DNA of 64,000 bases from REEB95 sp963810055 (GTDB lineage Bacteria; Pseudomonadota; Alphaproteobacteria; ATCC43930; CGMCC-115725), in assembly GCA_963810055.1 (NCBI GenBank), contig CAWEME010000004.1, positions 143,960 through 207,959 on the forward strand, given 5' to 3'. Below the pieces are notes generated by a model that had not been told where the DNA came from, did no database searches, and saw nothing but the letters and a program-made list of their open reading frames with translations. Below, one piece after another: positions 43,601 through 51,492 of this stretch. Position 1 is the first letter of the stretch, and every line of letters starts with the position of its first letter. A program made the translations under genes and the position numbers.

Positions 43601-45180
43601 GGATCGATGGGTGGGTTGGTCACCTGAGCGAACATTTGCTTGAAATAGTTGTAAAGCATTTGAGGCTTTTCCGAAAGCACAGCCAAAGCCGCGTCATTAC
43701 CCATTGAGCCAACGGGTTCTTGACTGTTTTCAGCCATTTCAGTGATGATCATATCAACATCTTCAAGGGTATATCCGAAGATTTTTTGTTCAATGGCCAA
43801 ATTTTCGGCGTCTACCTTAACGGGGCCCGGCAAACCGAAAAGCCCCTTAAGTTCGATCTTGTTTTTTTCCAGCCAGCGCCGGTAAGGCTTGTGACGCGAA
43901 ATCGTAGCTTTGATTTCATTATCGCTTAAAACCCTGCCTTGTTGCATGTCGACCAGAAGCATTTTCCCGGGCGCGAGCCGTCCTTTTTCAACCACGTCTG
44001 CGGCGGGAATATCCAGGACGCCGATTTCCGACGCCAAAACGATTTTTCCCGATTTGGTAATAACGTAACGGGCGGGCCGCAGGCCGTTTCTATCGAGCGC
44101 CGCCCCGACTTTGATCCCGTTAGTAAACGCAATGGCCGCGGGCCCGTCCCATGGTTCTAAAACCGCGGCATGATATTCGTAAAAAGAGCGTTTGTCTTCG
44201 CTGATATGGTACTTGGGGCCGAAGGCTTCGGGGATCATCATCATCATGGAATGTTCCAGGGCCCGCCCCCCGAGCCCAAGCAATTCAAAAACATTATCGA
44301 ACATGGCGGAATCGCTGCCGCCTTGTAATATTATCGGGAACAGGTCTTTTATTTCATCGCCGAAAAGTTCGGAGGAGAGCGTGGATTCGCGAGCATGCAT
44401 TTTATTGATGTTTCCCCGCAGCGTGTTGATTTCCCCGTTATGCGCCATGCACCGAAACGGCTGCGCAAGATACCACGAGGGCATGGTGTTGGTGCTGTAG
44501 CGCTGGTGTACGAGGGCGAGCGCGCTTTGAAAATCATCGTCCGCAAGGTCCGGATAAAACGCCGCGAATTGCGGGGCCACGAACATTCCTTTGTAAACAA
44601 TCGTCCGGCTGGAAAATGATGCACAGTACAACTCTTCAAGTGAAAAGCCCTCGGCCGCGGCCACGCGTTCAATGCACTTGCGAACGACGTAGAGCTTGCG
44701 CTCCAAAGCCTCCGCGATAAGCCCAGCGGAGGAGGTCAGAAAAACCTGGTTGATGCTCGGCATGCAATTGCGGGCAAGTTCACCTAAACAATCCGGATGT
44801 ACGGGCACTTCGCGCCACCCGAGCACTGTGCATTCTTTAGACGCGGCAACGGATTCGATAAGTTTCTTAGCTATTTTTCGCGAAGCTTCCTCAACGGGCA
44901 AAAACACCATGCCCACACCATACGTGCCGAAAGCCGGTAGAGCAAAGCCTGGTTTCTTGCATGCTTTGTTGAAAAAAAAATGCGGGATCTGCGTCAGCAT
45001 TCCAGCCCCATCGCCGGTTTTTAAATCCCCGCCGATCGCACCCCGGTGCTCGAGGTTTTTAAGAATGGTCATGCCGTCATCGACAATGCCGTGCGATGCT
45101 TGGCCGTTAATCGTCGCGACAAAACCCACGCCGCAACTGTCATGCTCGAAAATTGGATCGTAGAGTCCGTGTGCCTTCAT
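40645..45180 (-). CDS. gltB: glutamate synthase large subunit
   Basis: A 1511-residue alpha subunit. The start MKAHGLYDPIFEHDS places the catalytic N-terminal nucleophile at Cys16 (DSCGVGF) after a 15-residue propeptide; an upstream in-frame ATG would add sequence unlike the family and lie beyond the likely transcript start. Order: class II amidotransferase domain, central domain, FMN barrel (SFGSISKETHETLAIAMN, HDGGTGASP) and the 3Fe-4S cysteines in CIMMRKCHLNTCPVG, then the C-terminal GXGXG beta-helix. It makes two glutamates from glutamine and 2-oxoglutarate. Expression is likely under nitrogen control through RpoN. Confidence 0.95.
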   Translation of the reverse strand: MKAHGLYDPIFEHDSCGVGFVATINGQASHGIVDDGMTILKNLEHRGAIGGDLKTGDGAGMLTQIPHFFFNKACKKPGFALPAFGTYGVGMVFLPVEEASRKIAKKLIESVAASKECTVLGWREVPVHPDCLGELARNCMPSINQVFLTSSAGLIAEALERKLYVVRKCIERVAAAEGFSLEELYCASFSSRTIVYKGMFVAPQFAAFYPDLADDDFQSALALVHQRYSTNTMPSWYLAQPFRCMAHNGEINTLRGNINKMHARESTLSSELFGDEIKDLFPIILQGGSDSAMFDNVFELLGLGGRALEHSMMMMIPEAFGPKYHISEDKRSFYEYHAAVLEPWDGPAAIAFTNGIKVGAALDRNGLRPARYVITKSGKIVLASEIGVLDIPAADVVEKGRLAPGKMLLVDMQQGRVLSDNEIKATISRHKPYRRWLEKNKIELKGLFGLPGPVKVDAENLAIEQKIFGYTLEDVDMIITEMAENSQEPVGSMGNDAALAVLSEKPQMLYNYFKQMFAQVTNPPIDPYRENLVMSLMSFVGREGNLLDETPQHCLQLKLSHPVLSNDDMDKLRAIDTRGFTACVVSLLFDPAKGPQGLVAAIDSVRAEAESKVDAGCSLIILSDRGVDRENAAIPALLAVSSVHHHLVRKGKRQLTGLVIETGEAREVMHFATLMGFGASAVNPYLAFEILARLKETGRLSNTLTLETAIENYITAVKKGLLKVMSKMGISTIRSYKGAQVFEAVGLNEDFIQEYFAGTPSRIGGIGIAEIAHETLMRHCGAFKLSTAEPANLDSGGSYNYRKFSENHLFSPEAITLLQKAVRENDASVYKSYAGLVNDIGENLCTLRGLFKFKHAAPVSIDEVEPVGSIVKRFVTSAMSFGSISKETHETLAIAMNRLGAASNSGEGGEDEARYIPLPNGDSLKSAVKQVASARFGVNSNYLVHSRELQIKIAQGAKPGEGGQLPGPKVDDTIAKVRFATPGVMLISPPPHHDIYSIEDLAQLIFDLKNANTDARISVKLVAEAGVGTVAAGVVKGKADMVLISGHDGGTGASPLSSIKYAGIPWEIGLAEAQQVLVMNSLRDKVRLQADGQMKTGRDVVVAALLGAEEYGFGTASVVTLGCIMMRKCHLNTCPVGVATQDPRLRKKFPGKPEHVVNFMKFVAQDVREIMAALGFRTIDEMVGRVDILDVKDAIDHWKAKGLDFSKILAAPIMPKGGSLRCTSKQTHDFSKSIDPMLIEKSKKALEEKTPVAISVAVRNCNRTIGAMLSAEVSKKYGSKGLPSDTIKIKCTGVAGQSFGAFLAPGITLELEGDANDYVGKGLSGGRIVIYPAKEATFRAHTNIITGNVNLFGATGGEIYIHGMAGERFAVRNSGALAVVEGVGDHGCEYMTGGRVVVLGRTGINFAAGMSGGIAYVLDENQLFDTRCNLEMVDLEPVVEEDDKNFLLGVIEKHVAYTGSQYAKQLLKDWVEMYPRFVKVMPIDYKQALERIKKEESREAEVLTMTEEVFK

Positions 45181-45287
45181 TATAGTCCTTATAAAACGAA
45201 TGAATTTCTCGCCCTGATAGGCCTTCAAAAATACTTGATGATCGCATGAAATCAAATTACTCAATATTTTCAACTATCCGAGTATGC

Positions 45288-45303
45288 TGCAATATTTGTG
45301 CCA
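45288..45303 (-). promoter_or_regulatory. sigma-54 (-24/-12) promoter for gltBD
   Basis: On the minus strand the sequence is TGGCACAAATATTGCA, an exact match to the -24/-12 consensus TGGCAC-N5-TTGCA, with GG and GC ten bases apart. It faces gltB, ~108 bases upstream of its ATG, giving a leader of ~97 bases. Dependence on RpoN and an NtrC-type activator follows from this. Confidence 0.82.
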
Positions 45304-45431
45304 TCAATTTAGAAACTAATCCATTAACAAATTACAAAATTGTGTTTTTATTTGCGCCTTTGTACAAATTTGTATTAATTTATTGGACTTATTTTCTTTA
45401 TCTTTCCAGCGCAGCCCCTGACGGGAGCAGA

Positions 45432-45447
45432 TGGCATAATAATTGCG
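45432..45447 (+). promoter_or_regulatory. sigma-54 (-24/-12) promoter for glnN
   Basis: TGGCATAATAATTGCG has GG (45433-45434) and GC (45445-45446) separated by ten bases, within the RpoN consensus. It faces glnN, predicted start of transcription ~45458, 93 bases before the GTG. With the divergent gltB site, it forms a back-to-back pair 128 bases apart; activator sites should lie between or near them, but I could not assign any. Confidence 0.78.
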
Positions 45448-45550
45448 TTTTCACAAGGCTGCACGGTATAGAACGATTGAACTTGTAGAGTATCATGCTT
45501 TTAAAAATAGTACGGTCAAAGTCAAGTAAACATTGTGAAAGGAGTTACCG

Positions 45551-47743
45551 GTGAGCAGAATTGAAGTTACCCAAGCAGTCGAATCCGTGGAAATTGAAGC
45601 TCGGGAAACGCATCCGAAAGTTTCCAGCTACTACGGCTGCAACACGTTCAACGAATTGACCATGAAAAAGGTCCTCACGGAAAAGACGTTTAACGCCTTT
45701 AAGAAGTGGCAGGACGAAGGCACGGTCATTTCCGACAAGCAGGCCGACGAAATCGCCGAGGCCATGAAGCAGTGGGCCATTGACAAAGGCGCAACCGCCT
45801 ACACGCATTGGTTCCAGCCCATGACCGGGCTGACCGCCGAAAAGCACGACGGTTTCATCAGCGTCAATGGCAAGGACCAGGTACTCGAGAAATTCTCCGG
45901 CAGTAAGCTCATCCAGGGCGAACCCGACGCCTCGTCGTTTCCCTCCGGCGGCACCCGCTCAACCTTCGAGGCCCGCGGCTACACCGCATGGGACCCGTCT
46001 TCTCCCGCGTTTATCGCGGAAGTGGAACTCGGCAAAACCCTATGTATTCCCAGTATTTTCGTGTCCTATACCGGCGAAGCGCTCGACAAAAAGCTCCCGC
46101 TCCTTAGAAGCGATGCTGCGATCAACAAGTCGGCCCTGGATCTTCTGAAACTCTTCGGCCACGCCGATACAAAAAACGTCTATTCCACCTGCGGACCGGA
46201 ACAGGAATATTTCCTCATCGACGAGCGCTACTATAAGCTGCGCACGGATTTGCAGCTCACCGGACGCACGCTCTTCGGAACGTCGTCGTCCAAAGGCCAG
46301 CAGCTTGAGGACCAATACTTCGGTTCCATTAAGGAACGCATCCTCAATTACATGAACGACGTTGCCGAAGAGGCCTATAAAATCGGCATTCCCGTCACCA
46401 CGCGCCATAACGAAGTGGCCCCGCACCAGTATGAGTTCGCCCCGATTTTCGAGAAATCCAACATTGCGGCCGACCATAACCAGCTTCTCATGGACATCAT
46501 GAAAAAAGTGGCCCATCGCCATCAGCTCGTCTGCCTGCTCCACGAAAAGCCCTTTGCGGGCATTAATGGCAGCGGCAAGCATTTGAACTGGTCCTTGGCC
46601 GACGACAAGGGCAATAACCTGCTTAATCCCGGGGAAACGCCCGAAGACAATTTGCAGTTCCTTGCCGTGCTCGTTTCGGTCATTCAGGCCGTGTATCAGC
46701 ACGCCGATCTTTTGCGCGCGGCAGTCGCATTCGCGGGTAACGAGCATCGCCTTGGCGCAAACGAAGCCCCTCCGGCAATCGTCAGTGTGTATTTGGGCGA
46801 ACAGCTCACGAAAATCGTAAGCGCCATTGAAAGCGGTAAAATTTCCAAAACCAAGAAAAGCGATGTGTTCGACTTGGGCGTCGGCCTTCTTCCCAAGTTT
46901 ATCCGCGACCAGAGCGACAGGAACCGCACCTCGCCCTTTGCCTTCACGGGCAACAAGTTCGAATTCCGCGCCCTGGGAAGCTCCATGAACATTTCCACGG
47001 CAATCGCGGTTGTCAATACCATCGTGGCCGATTCCTTCGACGCGGTGACCGCAAAGATCAAGGCGGAGCTTAAAAAGACCGACGACCTTAAAAAGGCGGT
47101 CTTCAATGTTCTCGCGCCGATCATCAAGGAATCCAAGAACATTCTCTTCGAAGGCAATAACTACGCGCAGGAATGGGTGGAAGAAGCCAAGAAGCGCGGC
47201 CTTCCCAACGAGCCGAGCTCGCCGGAAGCGCTCAAGGCTTTCATTAAGCCGGAGAATATCGCCTTGTTCGAACGCCAAGGCGTGCTCTCGAAGGTGGAAA
47301 TGAAGTCGCGTTATCATATTTGGATCGATACCTACGACAAAATCATCGACATCGAGGCCAAGACGCTTCTGGACATCGCCAACACCCAAGTGCTGTCCAA
47401 TGCGTATGATTTCCAGATTGCGGTTGCCAACGGCCTCGACATTCTGCTCGATTATTCGCAAGACAAGAGCATTTCGCTTGTCGACGGCGCGGTGGACGAC
47501 CGTAAGGAGCTGTTCTCGGAGGTTAGCGCGGAGATTTATTATATCCGCAAGAACCTCAAGGAGCTCTCGAAGCTGATTAAAAAGGCTGAAGAGTTGGGCG
47601 AGGTGGAGCGCGCGAAGCTTTACTTCACGGAACTCAAGCCCGTGATGCAGCACATCCGCAAACACGTCGACGCGCTCGAAGCCATCATGCCCGACGATAT
47701 GTGGGAACTTCCCAAGTATAAGGAAATGCTGTTTATCTGTTAA
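45551..47743 (+). CDS. glnN: type III glutamine synthetase
   Basis: A 730-residue GSIII enzyme (class I and II are 360-470). GTG 45551 follows AAGGAG. GSIII features: HWFQPMTGLTAEKHDGF near residue 77-93, STCGPEQEYFLID (metal-binding Glu residues), TRHNEVAPHQYEFAPIFE, GINGSGKHLNWS, and FAGNEHRLGANEAPPAIVSV. It condenses ammonia and glutamate to glutamine, the partner reaction of GltBD across the divergent promoter. GSIII is usual in Bacteroidota, cyanobacteria, spirochaetes, Fibrobacterota and some Firmicutes, and no class I glnA is seen. Confidence 0.95.
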   Translation: MSRIEVTQAVESVEIEARETHPKVSSYYGCNTFNELTMKKVLTEKTFNAFKKWQDEGTVISDKQADEIAEAMKQWAIDKGATAYTHWFQPMTGLTAEKHDGFISVNGKDQVLEKFSGSKLIQGEPDASSFPSGGTRSTFEARGYTAWDPSSPAFIAEVELGKTLCIPSIFVSYTGEALDKKLPLLRSDAAINKSALDLLKLFGHADTKNVYSTCGPEQEYFLIDERYYKLRTDLQLTGRTLFGTSSSKGQQLEDQYFGSIKERILNYMNDVAEEAYKIGIPVTTRHNEVAPHQYEFAPIFEKSNIAADHNQLLMDIMKKVAHRHQLVCLLHEKPFAGINGSGKHLNWSLADDKGNNLLNPGETPEDNLQFLAVLVSVIQAVYQHADLLRAAVAFAGNEHRLGANEAPPAIVSVYLGEQLTKIVSAIESGKISKTKKSDVFDLGVGLLPKFIRDQSDRNRTSPFAFTGNKFEFRALGSSMNISTAIAVVNTIVADSFDAVTAKIKAELKKTDDLKKAVFNVLAPIIKESKNILFEGNNYAQEWVEEAKKRGLPNEPSSPEALKAFIKPENIALFERQGVLSKVEMKSRYHIWIDTYDKIIDIEAKTLLDIANTQVLSNAYDFQIAVANGLDILLDYSQDKSISLVDGAVDDRKELFSEVSAEIYYIRKNLKELSKLIKKAEELGEVERAKLYFTELKPVMQHIRKHVDALEAIMPDDMWELPKYKEMLFIC

Positions 47744-47761
47744 TTGGAAGGATTGTTATTG

Positions 47762-47923
47762 CGTAGAGACGCACGGCCGTGCGTCTCTATATACCCCGAA
47801 GACGCAACGGCGTTGCGTCTCTGAATGCCGACGCGATAACGCAGGTCGTAGAGACGCACGGCCCTGCGTCTCTACGACACAATTTGGGTCGGACCGTAGG
47901 GGCGGTTTAAAACCCGCCCCTAC
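47762..47923. repeat. cluster of four palindromic repeats
   Basis: Four short palindromes follow one another: AGAGACGCACGGCCGTGCGTCTCT (47766-47789), AGACGCAACGGCGTTGCGTCT (~47800-47820), TAGAGACGCACGGCCCTGCGTCTCTA (~47849-47874) and GTAGGGGCGG/CCGCCCCTAC (47896-47923). The first three share the GACGC.(A)CGGC core. They lie between convergent glnN and STAS genes and could act as bidirectional terminators. The last palindrome contains the STAS stop codon. Confidence 0.75.
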
Positions 47924-48639
47924 AATTTCGCAATTTCCTGCAATGCCGTGCGTTCATCGCAATAAAACTTCAAATATTCATCCATTCCCAATATTTCCGC
48001 CAATGCCGCAACGTCAGCGTTAACGCCGTAGGCAGCGCTTTTCCCCTCGTGTTCGTGAATATTCATAAGGAGCCTCATGAGAATATGAGCGCCGGAACTG
48101 TCGACCATGTCCAGACCGGTCAAATCGAAAACATGATACGATATTTTATAATCCGGCTTGAAATCGCTGATCGCGGAGAGGTTCTGGTCAACGGTCATGT
48201 GTCCGGAAAGATTGATCCGGTACATGCCGTTTTCAACGTGGCTGATGCAAACGAAACCGAACTTGGCGCCAAGGACCCGTTTTTTGAAAATCTCTTCCTG
48301 TGAAATCTCAAATTCCACGTCGGTGGCGAAAATGGTGAAAACCTTGTCGAGATGGACCGTTTCGAGAAGCGACCGGATTTTCTGGGAAACGTTGACCAGG
48401 CATAAAAATCCGTTGGATTGTCCGATTGATTTACGGATGCGAATAAGAAGGCCGAGGCCGGAGCTGAAAAGGTTGTCGGTTTCCGACAGGTCCACCACGA
48501 CGCGAGGATACGCCCCGGACAAGCTCGCCTGTATCGCGTCCTCAATCGTTTTATAGGTGTCCATGTTGATGGAGTCGGGAAGCGTTACCCAAACATAGTC
48601 CATCTTATTTTCAATTTTCAGGGCCGGTACGTCTTCCAT
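47920..48639 (-). CDS. tandem STAS-domain protein (anti-anti-sigma type)
   Basis: A 239-residue protein with two STAS-like domains. The first (about 12-120) has VWVTLPDSINMDTYKTIEDA and VVVDLSETDNLFSSGLGLLI; the second (about 130-235) has MYRINLSGHMTVDQNL and VFDLTGLDMVDSSGAHILMR. In each the SSG/SSGA loop carries the serine that is the phosphorylation site in SpoIIAA-like proteins. ATG 48639 is preferred over a TTG 21 bases earlier because GGAAGG precedes it. It overlaps the fapA stop region, so the two proteins are coupled and probably act together in a partner-switching or motility/secretion path. Confidence 0.85.
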   Translation of the reverse strand: MEDVPALKIENKMDYVWVTLPDSINMDTYKTIEDAIQASLSGAYPRVVVDLSETDNLFSSGLGLLIRIRKSIGQSNGFLCLVNVSQKIRSLLETVHLDKVFTIFATDVEFEISQEEIFKKRVLGAKFGFVCISHVENGMYRINLSGHMTVDQNLSAISDFKPDYKISYHVFDLTGLDMVDSSGAHILMRLLMNIHEHEGKSAAYGVNADVAALAEILGMDEYLKFYCDERTALQEIAKL

Positions 48640-48643
48640 AGGT

Positions 48644-50257
48644 TCATCCTTCCGTTTCAACCGCTCCGCTTTGAAGCCTAAAGACCTTATTGATCATCGG
48701 CTCTTTTATGGGCTTGACAACGCCGTACAAGCCCAGTTCGGTCCCGGGATACACGGTCCCGATGATCTTGATAAACCCGTCGGTATGGACGGGGTTTTTA
48801 AGTTTCGCGTTGACGTCGACGATGCTGTTGTCCACGTATTTCATCTTAAGGGTCAGGTCATTGTACATGCCCAGCCACTTTTTAAGCTCGTCGGCTGCCC
48901 GGTCGGTGGGATTGCCCATGGTCTTGAGGATGGCGGCCTTGGTTTTGAGTTGTTTTTTAACAGGTTCCAAGGCGTCGCCGAGCTTTTTTTTGAGGAGGTC
49001 CAGTTCCTTGAGTTTTTCCCGGTTGGCAAGTTCGTTTTTGTCAACAAGACAAATCTTGGTCACCACCCCTTTTTCGTTGCCGACACAGAACGCTTCGACA
49101 TGGGAAAACGCCCTCACCAAGCCTCCGATCAGGTTTGCATGCGGGGACTTGATTTCTAGTACGTCGCAGGTGATTTCGGAATGCATGCAGAATTTATTGA
49201 TGACGACCGCGCCTTCCGATTTTATCGTGGCGTCCTGCGAAAATTCAGTCTTGACGCCGGTCTTTCCCGATACGAAGGCGTCGCCTTTGCCGATAATGCC
49301 TTTGTGTATTTCCACGCCGCCGGCACGGGAAATGATGCGCGCGGATTCCACTTGCCCGTGGATGTCCACATTCCCTTCGGTTTCCACGGTAAACCCGGGT
49401 AAAACGCTCCCGGTTATCTGGATGTCGCCCGAGTATTTGATATTTCCCACGCTGAAATCCACGTCCTTGGCGATCGGCAGGACCTCGCCCACGTGGATGA
49501 CGTCGCCCTCCAAATAAATAAAGCCGCTTTTCGTCGCGAGCAAATAGAGCCCGTCGTCGGAAACGCGCGTATTTTTGCCTCCGGTAAATTTATTGTCGTT
49601 TCCCGGGACCGGCGCAATTTCCTGGCCCGACACCGCGTGGCCGGGCTCGCCCTTGGTCGGGGGGATTTTCTTGGCGATGACTTGCCCGTTTTTCACTTGC
49701 GTAATGGAATTGATATTGCGGTAATCGACGGTCCCATCGGTCTTTTGCTGGGGCTTGAAATTGTGGTTGATGTCGACTTCCATCACGATTTTCGCGCTTA
49801 GACCCGCAACGGGGTTTTTCCCCTCGGCGATAATGACTTCCTTGTCGAATGCCGCCTCGCGAACGACGTCGCCGACAACGTCGGTTTTTATCCCGTACCG
49901 AACGCCTTTGCGATTAAGACAATGTATGAGCCCGGTCGCCGTGGGGCGGATATTATCGGTCAAGCACATCGAGCTGAGCTTCATGATGGCCTTCATAGGG
50001 GTCATGGCTACATGGACATATTGCTCGATAGCGGCATCGTAATACTGAAACGGCGGGCCTATTTTTTCGAAAATGCCGTGGGAGTTTTTAATGACTTCCG
50101 CGATGCGGACGGCATCGAAATTAAGGACCAGGGCTGACTCCAAGGTCTTGAGTATTACGTTTACGTCAAGCGCGGCGGCGGCGTCCCGGGTCACTTTAAT
50201 ATATACCCCGTCGCTTCGATCCTCGGTGGGAAGAATAGCCGTCAACGGATTTATCAT
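48644..50257 (-). CDS. FapA-family protein (DUF342, polymer-forming)
   Basis: A 537-residue FapA/DUF342 protein. The central FapA domain includes ITQVKNGQVIAKKIPPTKGE, PGHAVSGQEI, GFIYLEGDVIHVGEVLPIAKDVDFSVGNIKYSGDIQITG-type turns, and a beta-helix of repeated VxIxGxV strands (SVLPGFTVETEGNVDIHGQV). A coiled coil (about 415-470) follows, then a final FIKIIGTVYPGTELGLYG segment. FapA members regulate flagellar or envelope assembly in several phyla. It is the first gene of a pair with the STAS protein. Confidence 0.85.
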   Translation of the reverse strand: MINPLTAILPTEDRSDGVYIKVTRDAAAALDVNVILKTLESALVLNFDAVRIAEVIKNSHGIFEKIGPPFQYYDAAIEQYVHVAMTPMKAIMKLSSMCLTDNIRPTATGLIHCLNRKGVRYGIKTDVVGDVVREAAFDKEVIIAEGKNPVAGLSAKIVMEVDINHNFKPQQKTDGTVDYRNINSITQVKNGQVIAKKIPPTKGEPGHAVSGQEIAPVPGNDNKFTGGKNTRVSDDGLYLLATKSGFIYLEGDVIHVGEVLPIAKDVDFSVGNIKYSGDIQITGSVLPGFTVETEGNVDIHGQVESARIISRAGGVEIHKGIIGKGDAFVSGKTGVKTEFSQDATIKSEGAVVINKFCMHSEITCDVLEIKSPHANLIGGLVRAFSHVEAFCVGNEKGVVTKICLVDKNELANREKLKELDLLKKKLGDALEPVKKQLKTKAAILKTMGNPTDRAADELKKWLGMYNDLTLKMKYVDNSIVDVNAKLKNPVHTDGFIKIIGTVYPGTELGLYGVVKPIKEPMINKVFRLQSGAVETEG

Positions 50258-50397
50258 GAAGTTATCCTTGCTTTTCCGGCCGCGTTATGGCGCGTGGGCC
50301 CTGTATGTGAATAGTATATTAAAAGCGTTTGCGAGTCAAGAAGAAGGAGATAACAACCGGCAGCTCAAGTAATTAGACGCTTTTATCATAGTGTGGG

Positions 50398-51465
50398 TTA
50401 GAGGGCAAAAACCGTTTCTATTTCCACGGCGCACATTTTGGCGCCGTTCGTTAAAACGGGCAAAGGACGGCTCGACCCTGAAATCGCGTAAAGGGCTTCG
50501 TCCCATTTAAGCCCATAAAAATCGTCGGACTGCAAAAAATAACCGCCGCCCCACTTCCTGATCGCGCGGTCGAGAACGGGATATTCGGCGAAGTCTTCCC
50601 GCGGAAGGTAAAGAATAGGGGTCCCGTTGATGACGCATTCCGCGTAAAGCCCATAGCCGATTTTGCCGATCATGCAATCCACGGAGGCAATGCAATCCTG
50701 ATAGCGGAAATCGCGTTGGGAAACACAATGAAAATTGGAAGGTGCCCCCTCCAAAGGATATAACCCGAGAAATTCCCACTCCTTGAACCGCCGAAGGTCT
50801 TTCCAATGAATGGCATCCATTCCAAAATTACCGGCATAGATTAGTCCGATTTTTTTTTCGTTTGGAATGCCATAGCGCGACTTTATGGCTTCGGGAATGG
50901 CCCGACCGATGCGCCCAACGGGTGCGATAGGCTTCCTTTTCAAGAAATACTCCATGGGCATGGCCGGCTCCATTTCCAAAAGCAAGCTTGCACGGGCGTA
51001 TTGCCGCTTGATTTTTTCAAGGTATGGCAAAAAAGCCGGATACAAAGCGCAATACTCCTCATAAATGTCCCACCAGGTAAAATTGGTCGCGGCAATTGAT
51101 GGTATTCCGGCGGCAGAAGTGATTTCAAAAGCAAAAGGCGTAATATCACTGACGATCCCGTCGATACGATTGTCAATGCACCACTGTGCTTCTTGGGTAA
51201 GCAGCGCCTCGTTTTTTCGGGCGATTTCGCTATACGTTTCAACGGTCTTTCCGATGTCCACGGTCACACCGTCGTTTTGCACGCAACCGCAATCGAACCG
51301 GGCGGGTTCGTAGGAAAACGGTCGAAGCACTTCCTTTTTAAAAAAAGATTCGGGGACATTGGTCCTGAACACCAATTCGACGTTGGGAGAAAAATTATTA
51401 CAGATGACGCTTGAACGTAGGGCATGGCCAAAACCGTGGGAGGTGATATAGTAGGCGATTTTCAT
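50398..51465 (-). CDS. GT-B-type glycosyltransferase-like protein
   Basis: A 355-residue protein starting MKIAYYITSHGFGHALRS, the first Rossmann strand of GT-B glycosyltransferases; the same motif begins the N-terminal part of plant/bacterial L-arabinokinase-like proteins. The second half has VGRIGRAIPEAIKSRYGIP, KKIGLIYAGNFGMDAIHW and the donor-binding block GKIGYGLYAECVINGTPILYLPRE, as in MurG/UGT families. Likely transfers or senses a nucleotide sugar; substrate unknown. Separate transcription unit, 28 bases from the convergent-side AlbA_2 gene start region. Confidence 0.75.
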   Translation of the reverse strand: MKIAYYITSHGFGHALRSSVICNNFSPNVELVFRTNVPESFFKKEVLRPFSYEPARFDCGCVQNDGVTVDIGKTVETYSEIARKNEALLTQEAQWCIDNRIDGIVSDITPFAFEITSAAGIPSIAATNFTWWDIYEEYCALYPAFLPYLEKIKRQYARASLLLEMEPAMPMEYFLKRKPIAPVGRIGRAIPEAIKSRYGIPNEKKIGLIYAGNFGMDAIHWKDLRRFKEWEFLGLYPLEGAPSNFHCVSQRDFRYQDCIASVDCMIGKIGYGLYAECVINGTPILYLPREDFAEYPVLDRAIRKWGGGYFLQSDDFYGLKWDEALYAISGSSRPLPVLTNGAKMCAVEIETVFAL

Positions 51466-51492
51466 GATGAATTAAATTGTCTGAACCGCGGA

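Noticed and set aside
46040..47665. 541-codon minus-strand ORF opposite glnN
   Set aside because: GSIII on the plus strand is complete and conserved; the antisense frame has no recognised feature.
47762..47923. CRISPR array
   Set aside because: The repeats are themselves palindromes of differing sequence with no spacers of regular length and no cas genes.
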